Assembly (NCBI GenBank): GCA_947085825.1
Contig: CAMTXX010000053.1
Coordinates: forward strand, 1 to 25,497
Origin: JAOUFP01 sp947085825
GTDB taxonomy: Bacteria; Nitrospirota; Thermodesulfovibrionia; Thermodesulfovibrionales; UBA6898
DNA length: 25,497 nt
Reading direction: 5' to 3'
Of the stretch, positions 6,725 through 16,237 are shown piece after piece. The notes under the pieces were generated by a model, which did not search any database, was not told where the DNA came from, and saw nothing but the letters and a program-made list of their open reading frames with translations. The translations under genes and the position numbers were made by a program. Numbering within the stretch: the first letter of the stretch is position 1; every line of letters begins with the position of its first letter.

Positions 6725-9370
6725 ATGACAAGCAATGAAATACGAAATACGTTTCTGGATTTTTTCAGATCCAAAGGACATGAAGTCATCCGCAGTTCAT
6801 CGCTTATACCGGGCAATGACCCTTCTCTGCTTTTCACCAATGCCGGAATGGTGCAGTTCAAGTCCGTCTTCCTTGGAGAGGATATCAGGCCTTACAAACG
6901 CGCGGTAACCAGTCAAAAATGTGTGCGGGCAGGCGGAAAGCATAATGACCTGGAAAACGTTGGTTATACAGCGCGGCACCATACATTTTTTGAAATGCTC
7001 GGCAACTTCTCCTTCGGAGATTATTTTAAAGAAGAGGCGATACTCTTTGCCTGGGAACTGCTGACGGAAAAATTTAAACTCCCCAAAGAAAAATTGTGGG
7101 TCTCTGTCTTCGAAGAAGATGACGAGGCCGCGCAGTTATGGGAAACCCTTACGGACATTTCACCGCAAAAGATCGTACGCCTCGGAGCAAAAGATAATTT
7201 CTGGCAGATGGGTGACACAGGGCCCTGCGGGCCCTGCTCGGAAATCCTCATAGATCAGGGGAGTGAAATCGGCTGCAACAGACCTGATTGCGCAGTAGGC
7301 TGTGACTGCGACCGCTTTCTCGAAATCTGGAACCTTGTGTTCATGCAATATGACAGAGATGCCTCAGGCGGCCTGACTCCTCTGCCAAAACCAAGCATAG
7401 ATACCGGGATGGGGCTTGAACGGCTTTCATCTGTGGTCCAGGGAAAGCATAATAATTTTGACACTGATATTTTTTCAAAGATCATATCCGCCATATCTTC
7501 TTATGCGAAGAAACCCTATGGAACCGACAGAAAAACTGATACTGCCATACGGGTAATCGCCGACCATATCAGATCCATCTCTTTCCTGCTTGCTGAGGGC
7601 CTGGTCCCCTCTAATGAAGGCAGAGGATATGTCTTAAGAAGAATAATACGACGCGCTTCCCGATACTCCAAAAGCCTTGGTATCGAAGAACCCGTCCTCT
7701 ACAAACTCTGCGATTCCGTAGCCGATACCTTGGGCAGTGTTTATCCTGAACTGCTTGAGGAGCAGCCAAGAATACGGAAAGTGCTCCAACTCGAAGAAGA
7801 AAGGTTCAGCAAAACCCTTGAGCTGGGTCTTATGATGCTCAACAGCATCATCACTGACATGAAAAAGACAGGTGATAAAATCATCTCCGGAGACGGGCTT
7901 TTCAAATTATATGACACGTTCGGATTTCCTCTTGACATTGCAAAGGATGTTGCAGCAGAACATGACCTCCTGATCGATGAGGACGGTTTTCACAAGGAAA
8001 TGGATATGCAAAAAGCAAAGGCAAGGGCTTCCTGGTCTGTAGAGGAAGTTGCTGTTGCGCCTGTTTACAGGGAACTTTTCCAGCAGCACCCAAAGACCGT
8101 TTTTGTCGGTTATGATACTCTTGAGACCGAAGCAACCGTGCTTGCAATTATAAAGGATGGCAAGATCGCTCCTGAACTGCCTCAAGGGGATACTGGAGAA
8201 GTCCTTTTGGACAGAACACCCTTCTATGCTGAATCAGGGGGACAGGCCGGAGACAGCGGAGAACTCACTGTCAATGACCTGAGAGCAGTCTTAACTGATA
8301 CCCAAAAACCTGTCGAGGGTATGCATATACATAAAATAAGCATAAAAACAGGCAGACTAAAAACAGGGACAAAGGTCCTCTGTTCCGTTGACCATAACAA
8401 AAGAACCGCAACGATGAGAAACCATACGACAACACACTTGCTCCACACAGCCCTGAAGAATCTCCTCGGAGAACATGTCAAACAGGCCGGTTCCTATGTT
8501 GCGCCCGAGAGACTCCGTTTTGATTTTACCCATTTCGATTCTCTCAGCAGAGAGACCATCGAAAGCATTGAGGACGAAGTTAACAAGGCCATACTCAGAA
8601 ACCTAAAGGTTACGACAACGATAATGGATACAAAAGAGGCGATTGAATCAGGCGTCACTGCGCTCTTCGGCGAAAAGTATGGCGACACTGTCCGGGTAGT
8701 CAAGGCAGGTGATGTCAGCGCCGAACTCTGCGGCGGCACACATGTGAGCGCAACAGGGGAGATCGGCCTCTTTAAGGTCCTGTCCGAAGGGAGTGTCGCC
8801 TCAGGGATAAGAAGGATAGAAGCTGTTACAGGCAAAGAAGCCATTAAAGCGTTCAGGGCTGAAGAAAATGAACTGAGGAAGATAACCGGGATACTGAAGA
8901 CCCCGGAAAATCCCTCTGAAAAAGTCCTGAAGCTTCTTTTTGAGATAAAGGAACTCGAAAAATCCCTCGAAAAATTCAAAGGCAGATCAGCATCCGAAAA
9001 CTCGGCAAAGATACTCGATACAGCACATGATATCAATGGCATAAAGGTCATATCCCACAGGATTGACGGCATGGATTCCAAAGACCTCAGAGATTTGGCC
9101 GACAAGATCAGAGACGGTTTGGGCAGCGGCATCCTGCTGCTTGCTTCAGTTAAAGATGGTCAGGCAGCGATGGTTGCGATGGTAACAAAAGATCTTGCAG
9201 GTAAGTACAAAGCCGGAGATTTGCTGAAACAGATTTCCGCCGCTGCCGGAGGGAGAGGCGGCGGCAAACCGGATATAGCCCAGGGCGGCACAAAAGAGAT
9301 CAATAAACTGGACAAGGCGCTTGAGGCAGTGTACGATATGGTTAAGAAAGCTAAAAAAGAAACAAAGTAA
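6725..9370 (+). CDS. alaS: Alanyl-tRNA synthetase
   Basis: The 881-residue product has the normal AlaRS length and order: class II catalytic core (FTNAGMVQFKSVFLG; TSQKCVRAGGKHNDLENVG; HHTFFEMLGNFSFGDYF; GDTGPCGPCSEI), tRNA-recognition helices, editing domain with zinc ligands H567xxxH571 and C669GGTH673, and C-Ala domain ending GGRGGGKPDIAQGG. It charges tRNA-Ala and clears Ser/Gly mischarging. No clear Shine-Dalgarno is seen, but the start matches the family N-terminus (MTSNEIRNTFLDFF). Its stop overlaps the next start (TAATG). A diverged second copy of its last 23 codons lies at 22991-23062. Confidence 0.98.
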   Translation: MTSNEIRNTFLDFFRSKGHEVIRSSSLIPGNDPSLLFTNAGMVQFKSVFLGEDIRPYKRAVTSQKCVRAGGKHNDLENVGYTARHHTFFEMLGNFSFGDYFKEEAILFAWELLTEKFKLPKEKLWVSVFEEDDEAAQLWETLTDISPQKIVRLGAKDNFWQMGDTGPCGPCSEILIDQGSEIGCNRPDCAVGCDCDRFLEIWNLVFMQYDRDASGGLTPLPKPSIDTGMGLERLSSVVQGKHNNFDTDIFSKIISAISSYAKKPYGTDRKTDTAIRVIADHIRSISFLLAEGLVPSNEGRGYVLRRIIRRASRYSKSLGIEEPVLYKLCDSVADTLGSVYPELLEEQPRIRKVLQLEEERFSKTLELGLMMLNSIITDMKKTGDKIISGDGLFKLYDTFGFPLDIAKDVAAEHDLLIDEDGFHKEMDMQKAKARASWSVEEVAVAPVYRELFQQHPKTVFVGYDTLETEATVLAIIKDGKIAPELPQGDTGEVLLDRTPFYAESGGQAGDSGELTVNDLRAVLTDTQKPVEGMHIHKISIKTGRLKTGTKVLCSVDHNKRTATMRNHTTTHLLHTALKNLLGEHVKQAGSYVAPERLRFDFTHFDSLSRETIESIEDEVNKAILRNLKVTTTIMDTKEAIESGVTALFGEKYGDTVRVVKAGDVSAELCGGTHVSATGEIGLFKVLSEGSVASGIRRIEAVTGKEAIKAFRAEENELRKITGILKTPENPSEKVLKLLFEIKELEKSLEKFKGRSASENSAKILDTAHDINGIKVISHRIDGMDSKDLRDLADKIRDGLGSGILLLASVKDGQAAMVAMVTKDLAGKYKAGDLLKQISAAAGGRGGGKPDIAQGGTKEINKLDKALEAVYDMVKKAKKETK

Positions 9371-12300
9371 TGCGCAAGCTTGTTTCAATATCCAAGATAA
9401 GTGCTCCGAGGCTTTCTAAGGTTGTTCCGCGAAACAGGCTTTTTAAAATTATTGATAAGGGCAGGAAAAGAGGGATAATCTGGCTGTCCGCTCCTGCCGG
9501 TTCGGGCAAGACTACTCTCGTTGCGAGTTATCTTAATGAACGAAAGCTTCCGTGCTTGTGGTATCAGGTAGATGAAGGCGATGCTGACGCCGCCACATTT
9601 TTTTACTACATGGGGCTTGCCGTCAAAAATGCATACCCCAAGAAGAAAAAGACATTGCCACTGCTTACTCCTGAATATCTTGCCGGCATTACCACTTTCA
9701 CACACCGCTATTTTGAAAAATTATACGGCATAGTCGGAAGCCCCTTTGTAATAGTGCTTGACAACTATCAGAATGTGCCTGTTTATTCCTTATTCCATGA
9801 GGTGATAAAAATAGCAGCTTCAATAATTCCCAAGGGCATTACGATAATTGTCGTAAGCCGCACCGAACCTCAGCCTCTCTTTGGCGGCGCCGATACGGCA
9901 AGCGATTTGCAAATTATCGGCTGGAACGATATAAGGTTTAGCCTTGATGAATCCCGGCAACTTCTTGAGACACAGGAAAGAACCGTATGCGATAACGAAA
10001 TGCTTCTAAGGCTTTACACAAAGACAGACGGCTGGGCTGCAGGACTACTTCTGATAAGCAAAGGGATGAGAGCAGCGGGCATTGAGCCTCAAAGACTGGA
10101 AGACCTTGCCTTAGACAAAATCTTCAATTATTTCGCATCCGAGATGCTCTATAAAACGGACAAAGAGACAAGAGACTTCCTTCTTAAGACATCGCTGCTT
10201 CCTTCGGTCAACGCGCACATAGCGGAATATATAACCGGCGATGGAAGGGCTGAACAGATACTTGCAAAACTTAACCGCAATCATTTCTTTGTAGAGAAGC
10301 AGTCGCAGGTCTCCCCTGTCTATCAATATCATCCTTTATTCAGGGATTTTTTCATATCTCAGGCAAAACAACTGTTTTCGCCGGAGGATATTGCAGGAAT
10401 AAGGCATAAGGCTGCATTGTTGTTGGAGAAATCAGACCGGGTTGAGGAAGCTGCCGGACTTTTCATAGAGGCGTCAGACTGGGATGGTTTGATGCGCTTG
10501 ATACTGAAGAACGCAAGGACAATAATCGCGCAGGGAAGAAACAGGATACTTGAGGAATGGCTTAATATAATCCCTGAAGAAATTATTGAAAAAAATCCAT
10601 GGATTTTATACTGGAAAGGCGTGTGCCGTCTTTCTTTTGAGCCCTCGGCTGCCAGGGGATATTTTGAAAAGGCCTTCGGGCTTTTTGATTTAAAGGGAGA
10701 TTCCGCAGGAGTATTTATGTCTCTTGTAGGCGTAGTTGATACCGTAATCTATGATTTAAGTTACCTGTATATTCTTGACCGATGGCTAGAAGCCATAAAA
10801 AGCTCCATCGTCAAATACCGCTCATTCCCTTCGGAAGAGATAGAGGCTTATGTAACAACCAATCTTTTTATAGGCCTTGCCGTAAGACAGCCGTTTAATC
10901 CTGAGCTTCCATACTGGCTTGATAAGGCATGTTCGCTTTCCATGCAGAGCAGCGATGTAATGCTCCGGCTTAAAACGTTTCAATATGCTATTGTCCACAA
11001 TATATGGAGCGGAGAAATCGGAAAAGCCGGGCTTTTTGTTAAAACAATGAAAGAGGGGATGTGCTGCGGCGATGTCGGTCCCTTTAGCGTTATTTTTATT
11101 GATTTAATAGAGGCTTTTTATTGCTATCATGCCGGTATGAATGATAAATGCATTGAACTGATTCATAAACTGATGGAAAAAGCACAAATATCAGGCATTA
11201 ACATTTTTAACCACCTTGCTGCGGGATTCGGAGCCTCAGCCTCTTTGAGCATGGGAGATATGAAGGCTGCAGGAGATTTCCTTGAAAAAATGTCGGTTGT
11301 TTTAAGCACAAACCGGCGTAACGATTTATCATTCTATCATTACCTTGCCTGTCAGTATTCTTTTTTTAAGGACGATATTTCCAATGCGCTTATTCACGGC
11401 GAACAAGCGTTGAAGTTTGCCGAAGATTCCGGTTCCATGATTGCCCAATGCGTTAATTGCTATCTGCTGTCTCATATACTGCACGAACTCGGCAGGGCTA
11501 AAAGAGCGTATGAGCTTCTCTCAAAAACCTATGAATTGAGCGGCAGCATTAAAAATATCCGCATGAATTGTATGTGCCTTTTGAGCCGCGCATGGTTTGC
11601 ATTCAGGGAAGGGCATGAGGAACGTGCATTTAAAGACTTGAGGGAATCCCTGACGATATGCAAAGAGAAAGATTATATGAATTTTGACTTCTGGCTGCCG
11701 GAAATGATGTCATATCTTTGTGCTAAGGCGATTGAAAATGGTATTGAGACAAAATATGTTCAAAAACTTATAAGAAACAGAGGTCTAATACCGGAAACAC
11801 CGCCTGTAGAGATAGAAAACTGGCCGTGGCAGGTGAAGATATATACGCTTGGAAGATTTGAAATTCTTAAGGATGGGCAGCGCCACGAATTTACAGGCAA
11901 GACGCAGCAGAAGACGCTTGCATTATTGAAGGCGATTATAGCGCTCGGAGGCAGAGAGGTTAAGCAGGACGCGATAATTGACGCTTTATGGCCTGAGGCC
12001 GACGGAGATGCAGGGCATCACGCCTTTGAGACCGCGCTTTACCGCTTACGCAAGCTTATCGGAGCGGAACTCCTCCAATTAAAGGATGGCAGACTGAGCC
12101 TTGACAGGCGGAATTGTTTTGTTGATGTATGGTGTTTTGAGAGCCTTTTTGAACGCCTTATTAAGCAAGGCTATGGCGATAGACCGGCAGAAGCCTCTTT
12201 GCTGACGGAAAAATTGTCTGTTTTATATAAAGGGCATTTCCTTTCGGATGAGACTGACGAAGCATGTACCGTCCCTCTCCGTGAATCTCTGAGAAACAGG

Positions 12301-12576
12301 TTTGTAAGCCACCTCCTCAGATATGGAAAGGCTTGTGAAAGAGCAGGCAGGGTGGAAGACGCCATTGAACGCTACGGAAAAGGCATGGAAGTTGACCCTC
12401 TTGTGGAAGATTTTTACAGCCGCACCATGGAGTGCCTGCATAAAACCGGACGAATTTCCGAAGCCCTATCCCTTTACAGAAGATGCGAAAAAGTGCTTTC
12501 AGCCGTCATGGGCGTGCCGCCCTCCTCAGCTACGCAAAAACTTTATCGGCAGTTGATGGAAGAAACCCGCAAGTAA
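9370..12576 (+). CDS. Large STAND-ATPase regulator with SARP-type winged helix and BTAD domain
   Basis: The 1068-residue product has three parts. Residues 1-330 resemble the MalT/LAL signal-transduction ATPase: Walker A APAGSGKTT (41-49), Walker B FVIVLDNYQ (126-134), VVSRTEP and the TDGWAAGL helix (219-226). Residues about 330-810 are helical, TPR-like repeats, probably the signal-sensing superhelix. From about 818, WQVKIYTLGRFEILKDG starts an OmpR/SARP-type winged helix (ALWPEADGDAGHHAFETALYRLRKLIG), followed by a bacterial transcriptional activator domain to the C-terminus. MalT itself ends in a LuxR-type HTH; here a SARP module replaces it. It is expected to be an ATP-switched transcriptional activator. 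Its start overlaps the alaS stop by 1 nt. Likely targets are the genes just downstream. Confidence 0.9.
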   Translation: MRKLVSISKISAPRLSKVVPRNRLFKIIDKGRKRGIIWLSAPAGSGKTTLVASYLNERKLPCLWYQVDEGDADAATFFYYMGLAVKNAYPKKKKTLPLLTPEYLAGITTFTHRYFEKLYGIVGSPFVIVLDNYQNVPVYSLFHEVIKIAASIIPKGITIIVVSRTEPQPLFGGADTASDLQIIGWNDIRFSLDESRQLLETQERTVCDNEMLLRLYTKTDGWAAGLLLISKGMRAAGIEPQRLEDLALDKIFNYFASEMLYKTDKETRDFLLKTSLLPSVNAHIAEYITGDGRAEQILAKLNRNHFFVEKQSQVSPVYQYHPLFRDFFISQAKQLFSPEDIAGIRHKAALLLEKSDRVEEAAGLFIEASDWDGLMRLILKNARTIIAQGRNRILEEWLNIIPEEIIEKNPWILYWKGVCRLSFEPSAARGYFEKAFGLFDLKGDSAGVFMSLVGVVDTVIYDLSYLYILDRWLEAIKSSIVKYRSFPSEEIEAYVTTNLFIGLAVRQPFNPELPYWLDKACSLSMQSSDVMLRLKTFQYAIVHNIWSGEIGKAGLFVKTMKEGMCCGDVGPFSVIFIDLIEAFYCYHAGMNDKCIELIHKLMEKAQISGINIFNHLAAGFGASASLSMGDMKAAGDFLEKMSVVLSTNRRNDLSFYHYLACQYSFFKDDISNALIHGEQALKFAEDSGSMIAQCVNCYLLSHILHELGRAKRAYELLSKTYELSGSIKNIRMNCMCLLSRAWFAFREGHEERAFKDLRESLTICKEKDYMNFDFWLPEMMSYLCAKAIENGIETKYVQKLIRNRGLIPETPPVEIENWPWQVKIYTLGRFEILKDGQRHEFTGKTQQKTLALLKAIIALGGREVKQDAIIDALWPEADGDAGHHAFETALYRLRKLIGAELLQLKDGRLSLDRRNCFVDVWCFESLFERLIKQGYGDRPAEASLLTEKLSVLYKGHFLSDETDEACTVPLRESLRNRFVSHLLRYGKACERAGRVEDAIERYGKGMEVDPLVEDFYSRTMECLHKTGRISEALSLYRRCEKVLSAVMGVPPSSATQKLYRQLMEETRK

Positions 12577-12608
12577 CTTTCCACTTTTTGCTTCTCGCAT
12601 ATCTTTAA

Positions 12609-12645
12609 ATCCGTGAGCCATCCGTGAGTTTTGCCGTGTTATATT
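12609..12645 (+). promoter_or_regulatory. Putative SARP-type operator/promoter: 11-bp-spaced direct repeats plus -10-like box
   Basis: ATCCGTGAG occurs at 12609-12617 and again at 12620-12628, an exact 11-bp period. A weaker CCGTG follows at 12634-12638, and a -10-like TATATT at 12640-12645. SARP regulators are known to bind heptamer direct repeats at 11-bp spacing just upstream of the -10 box. The site directly follows the gene for a regulator with that DNA-binding domain. That it is the operator of that regulator is inference. Confidence 0.45.
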
Positions 12646-12650
12646 TTTCC

Positions 12651-12848
12651 ATGACTATGGACACCTATATCGTAAGGATTTATCGGCGTAAAGAAAAAAA
12701 TCCGGACGCCGGCATGGCCGGTATTGTAGAAAAAGTCGGGATTAACGAACAAAAAGGGTTTAAAAATCCGGACGAACTTATCGGCATACTTGGCGGAAAA
12801 ACAGGCGGAAAAGGAAAAGGGAAAAAGGAAAATCGAAATGAGCGGTAA
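12651..12848 (+). CDS. Small basic protein of unknown function beside the BTAD regulator
   Basis: From ATG 12651 the product is 65 residues: TYIVRIYRRKEKNPDAGMAGIVEKV ... GFKNPDELIGILG, then a Gly/Lys-rich tail. The first 50 residues look like a compact alpha/beta domain and have the feel of a real small protein. I know no function. Alternative starts are ATG 12657 and GTG 12624, but the GTG lies within the direct repeats. No Shine-Dalgarno precedes any of them. If TATATT at 12640 is the -10 box, the mRNA would start at or near the ATG and be nearly leaderless. It overlaps the next gene by 11 nt. Confidence 0.6.
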   Translation: MTMDTYIVRIYRRKEKNPDAGMAGIVEKVGINEQKGFKNPDELIGILGGKTGGKGKGKKENRNER

Positions 12849-14100
12849 ATTTGCAGAAAGATTATTATTCCTCATCATATTCATGGCATCCCTGCCTGCT
12901 TTTGTATTTGCAGATATTGTTTATCTTCCCGACAACCCCGGCAAGTGGAAGCCGTGGTCTATGACAGATCTTCTTGTCAAGGGCAATGACTATGGTTGGA
13001 GCAAAAAAGATGTAGACGACCTTTCCAAAAAGCTGAAGCCAATTGCGGATGTGATAAAACAGGCGGATATTGCGCCTAAAGGAGTAGATAGAGGAGTAAC
13101 CGGAGGCATTCAATATGGACATCCGTGGAAGTTTCTTAAGATGCGTAATAAGCCGTATCTTCCGGTTAACGGCTATCTTCTCATCAACGCTTTTAGCCAT
13201 TTTATTGCACACGGAAAGCCTGTTGTGAGCCCCGTAGGGCCTATTATAATGGTCTATGCCAACTGGCTTGAAGGTGTGTATCCTGACATCGGCAAGCTTA
13301 TGCAAGTTGAGGCCCTATCGCCATGGAAAAACAAGCTTGACTGCAAATACGATGATGGCGGCTGGGGCATATTCATGGAGCCGAAAAAGATTGGAGAAAT
13401 TCAGGGCTTTCCCATGTATAGTACCGATACCATTGTTATTACAAGAAATCCGAAACCGTTATGGCTGCCTGTGAGTCAGGAACGGTTTATCAAGGCTTTG
13501 ATTCGTGAGGATGAGGCATTGGAGTCTGATCTTGAGGAAAGGACAGAGTGGCGTAAAAAAGAGGATGAAAAAAGATGCCGTGAGCTTAAGGAGCTTAACC
13601 CTGGGTGTGAAGAAGACATGCAAAAAAACTGGCGTGCTCATGAAGAACAGAGCAAAAAGTATGAGTCAAAGACAAGAGAACGTGCAGTAAAGGAAAACGA
13701 TCCGAAGATTCTCATTGGGCTAAAAGGAGAACGTTTGAGAATGCTTAAAGAAGATCTTGATTCCCGCTCTCCTTCCGAACGCGCTGCGCCTGCCTATTAC
13801 AGCGAAACACTTAGTTGCATGGAAGAGGTAAAAACAGTGTCATGTCTTGTTGATGCGGATGCTCCCGGCGCAAGGATGCTGGTAAGCCCCAATCCCGGTT
13901 TCTTTGATTCAACGCTTCCCAAAAGCGCTATACAGGTAATCATACTAAGAAGATTCGTGGGCTATGAACAGAGCATAAAAGAAGCGCAGGAGCGCAACCG
14001 CCAGCCGGACCTTGCTACACAAAAACAGGTTGAGCTTATCCGTGCGGTTGACTGGAACAAAATTGCGGATATGTTTATGATACCAGCAGGCAAAAAATAA
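12838..14100 (+). CDS. Secreted protein of unknown function
   Basis: From ATG 12838 the product has 420 residues with a clean signal peptide (SGKFAERLLFLIIFMASLPAFVFA, cleavage after about 24). That start is preceded by AAGGA at good distance. An in-frame ATG at 12790 would put a 16-residue charged tail before the signal peptide and is unlikely. The mature protein begins DIVYLPDNPGKWKPW, has a region rich in aromatic residues and glycine (about 80-180), and a strongly charged helical segment (about 220-320) with a few cysteines. I recognise no enzymatic motif. It is followed after 21 nt by the OmpA-domain gene and is probably in the same operon. Confidence 0.8.
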   Translation: MSGKFAERLLFLIIFMASLPAFVFADIVYLPDNPGKWKPWSMTDLLVKGNDYGWSKKDVDDLSKKLKPIADVIKQADIAPKGVDRGVTGGIQYGHPWKFLKMRNKPYLPVNGYLLINAFSHFIAHGKPVVSPVGPIIMVYANWLEGVYPDIGKLMQVEALSPWKNKLDCKYDDGGWGIFMEPKKIGEIQGFPMYSTDTIVITRNPKPLWLPVSQERFIKALIREDEALESDLEERTEWRKKEDEKRCRELKELNPGCEEDMQKNWRAHEEQSKKYESKTRERAVKENDPKILIGLKGERLRMLKEDLDSRSPSERAAPAYYSETLSCMEEVKTVSCLVDADAPGARMLVSPNPGFFDSTLPKSAIQVIILRRFVGYEQSIKEAQERNRQPDLATQKQVELIRAVDWNKIADMFMIPAGKK

Positions 14101-14121
14101 TTTGCAAAAGGAGGCTATGAT

Positions 14122-15462
14122 ATGTTCAGGTTGATTGTTATGGTTTTGGCAGTAATGATTAGCGTGTCTTCAGTTCATGCGAGCTGGCTTCAAAGAGCTG
14201 TTGAGCGGGCATTGGAGCGCACAGGAGAGAGGGCGATAAACGAGGCTGTAGACAGCACATATGACGCCGGCAAAGAGGGAGTAAAGGATTCGGTAAAAGG
14301 AGATGCGCAGAAAGAACCGGTGAAAGAGCCTGCACGAGATAAACCCTCTTCAAAGCCTGCCGGTTCTTCAGAAAGTGCTTCTGCGGCTGCGTCAGAAAGT
14401 AAAGACTTGATTGCTTCAGAGCAGATTTACAACAAATACGACTTCATCCCCGGCGACAAGATCATTTTCTACGATGACTTCAGCGATACCGATGTCGGAG
14501 AGTTTCCCCGCAAATGGAAGCTGAAAGGGAGATCTGGACCGGGCATCGAGAGTAGAAACGGCGTTGAGGTGGTGGGGTATCAGGGCAGAAGGTTTATGCG
14601 CAGTGTGCCGTCATCTACCGACCAAGGGGGAAGCCAGGGACCTTCCGCTGCCGATGTAAGGCTCAATATACCAAAGGACATGCCTGAAAAATTTACCATT
14701 GAATTCGACGCTTTACTCGGTAAAACAGACAAAAAGTACCACAATAATGATTATGTCTATAGCGTCGCCATGTACAATGAAAAAACACGCGGTGTGTCTG
14801 CTCCTGTGAGTATAGGTTTTAGAAAGGAAGCGGGCATTATTGCACTATCAGGACGGGGAGCAAACAGCCTGTATACAGAGACCCAGCTTGATAAATTAGA
14901 CCAGAAGGTTCACCGCATTTCAATAAGCGTCAACGGCACCTTTGTAAAGGCATATATAGACCATGAAAGGGTAATCAATGACCCTGACGCCATAGTCAGG
15001 CCTGTAAAATATATTGGTATAGGGATGGGCAATTATGGGTACCATCCTGCCGAAGACATTATGATAACCAATTTCCGTATAGCCGAAGGGGGCAAGGACA
15101 TCAAATCCGCCCTTGACACTGACGGCAAAATCGTAACACACGGAATATTGTTTGACACCGGCTCCGACAGGATAAAGCCTGAATCCCTGCCGACGCTGAA
15201 AATGATATTAAAACTGCTTCAGGAAGACCCTTCATTGAAGTTTTCCATTGAAGGACATACGGACAATCAGGGCGGACCAGCCATAAATCAGCCTTTGTCA
15301 GAAAAGCGCGCGCAAGCAGTGAAGGCATGGCTGGAAAGCAAGGGCATAGCAGCAGACAGGCTCACAGCGAAAGGCTGGGGACAGGACAAGCCTATGGATA
15401 AGAACGACACATCAGAAGGCAGGGCGAACAACCGCCGTGTTGAGTTCGTAAAAATAAAGTAG
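14122..15462 (+). CDS. OmpA-family peptidoglycan-binding protein with N-terminal LamG/DUF1080-like domain
   Basis: The 446-residue product has a signal peptide (1-20, ..SSVHAS), then a low-complexity charged/Pro-Ser linker (about 40-95). A beta-sandwich-like region follows (about 110-325: IIFYDDFSDTDVGEFPRKWKL ... KFTIEFDALLG ... HRISISVNGTFVKAYIDHERV), resembling concanavalin-like LamG/DUF1080 domains. The C-terminal OmpA domain (about 338-446: GILFDTGSDRIKPESLPTLKMI ... FSIEGHTDNQG ... LSEKRAQAVKAWLESKGI ... NRRVEFVKI) binds peptidoglycan in this family. It should tether an outer-membrane or periplasmic assembly to the wall. AAAGGAGG precedes the start. Confidence 0.88.
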   Translation: MFRLIVMVLAVMISVSSVHASWLQRAVERALERTGERAINEAVDSTYDAGKEGVKDSVKGDAQKEPVKEPARDKPSSKPAGSSESASAAASESKDLIASEQIYNKYDFIPGDKIIFYDDFSDTDVGEFPRKWKLKGRSGPGIESRNGVEVVGYQGRRFMRSVPSSTDQGGSQGPSAADVRLNIPKDMPEKFTIEFDALLGKTDKKYHNNDYVYSVAMYNEKTRGVSAPVSIGFRKEAGIIALSGRGANSLYTETQLDKLDQKVHRISISVNGTFVKAYIDHERVINDPDAIVRPVKYIGIGMGNYGYHPAEDIMITNFRIAEGGKDIKSALDTDGKIVTHGILFDTGSDRIKPESLPTLKMILKLLQEDPSLKFSIEGHTDNQGGPAINQPLSEKRAQAVKAWLESKGIAADRLTAKGWGQDKPMDKNDTSEGRANNRRVEFVKIK

Positions 15463-15474
15463 GGGAGGAACAAA

Positions 15475-16188
15475 ATGGAGAAGGGAATCAATTTTGCGGA
15501 AATACCGCAGACGGCAGTTAAGGTATTGACGTCTCCGGCGCAGTTTTTCAGGGAGATGCCGAAGACCGGCGGATTTATTGAGCCGCTGGTGTTTATGGTG
15601 GTCATGGGTGTTGTCAGTGGTTTGATACAGAGCGTATTCAGCATTATTGGGCTGAACATAGCGGCAGGCGTAGCAGGCGGAATTGCATCAATAATCATAA
15701 TGCCTGTGATGATTGCCATATTCGGGTTTATAGGAGCGGCCATCCTTTATGTGATATGGAAGGTTATGGGCTCTCAGGAATCATACGAAACAGCCTACCG
15801 GTGCGGGGCGTATATCTCTGCATTGACGCCGATTACAACAGTTTTAGGGCTTGTTCCATATCTCGGCGGAGTGGCGGGTATTGCACTGATGACATTCTAT
15901 CTTGTTATCGCAAGCATGGAGGTCCACAGGATTGCCTCTCAGAAGGCATGGCTTGTGTTCGGCATCATAGGAGCGGTCTTTGCATTTTTGAGCCTGAGCG
16001 GAGAATTTGCATCCAAAAAACTCATGAGAGATGCGACAAAGTTCCAGAAAGAGGCTGAAGAAGCAGTAAAGACAATACTGAAACAGGGGGAGCAGTCTGA
16101 AAAAGCGAACAGGGAAATGCAAAAGCAGGTGGAAGAAGCCATGAAGGAAATGGAAGAGATGAAGAAACAGGCGGGGGCGAAGGAATGA
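15475..16188 (+). CDS. Yip1-like integral membrane protein
   Basis: The 237-residue product starts with a short N-terminal domain (AVKVLTSPAQFFREMPKTGGFIEPLVFM), the usual entry of bacterial Yip1-domain proteins. About five hydrophobic segments follow between residues 38 and 180. The last 60 residues are a charged coiled coil (KFQKEAEEAVKTILKQGEQSEKANREMQKQVEEAMKEMEEMKKQ). Bacterial Yip1 proteins have no settled function. GGGAGG precedes the start, 12 nt after the OmpA gene, so they are almost certainly cotranscribed. Confidence 0.8.
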   Translation: MEKGINFAEIPQTAVKVLTSPAQFFREMPKTGGFIEPLVFMVVMGVVSGLIQSVFSIIGLNIAAGVAGGIASIIIMPVMIAIFGFIGAAILYVIWKVMGSQESYETAYRCGAYISALTPITTVLGLVPYLGGVAGIALMTFYLVIASMEVHRIASQKAWLVFGIIGAVFAFLSLSGEFASKKLMRDATKFQKEAEEAVKTILKQGEQSEKANREMQKQVEEAMKEMEEMKKQAGAKE

Positions 16189-16237
16189 CGCGCTGACTTT
16201 GTTGGCGTGAATATAATATTTTTCATGGGAGGCAGAG

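Noticed and set aside
8494..9132. Minus-strand ORF (212 aa) opposite alaS
   Set aside because: It is fully antisense to the conserved AlaRS editing and C-terminal domains; Ser/Leu-rich shadow composition without any family pattern.
12624..12650. GTG start at 12624 for the small protein
   Set aside because: It would add a nine-residue hydrophobic extension, lies inside the direct repeats and has no Shine-Dalgarno; ATG 12651 or 12657 fits better.
12790..12837. ATG 12790 as start of the secreted protein
   Set aside because: It would place a 16-residue highly charged stretch before a normal signal peptide; ATG 12838 has AAGGA at good distance.
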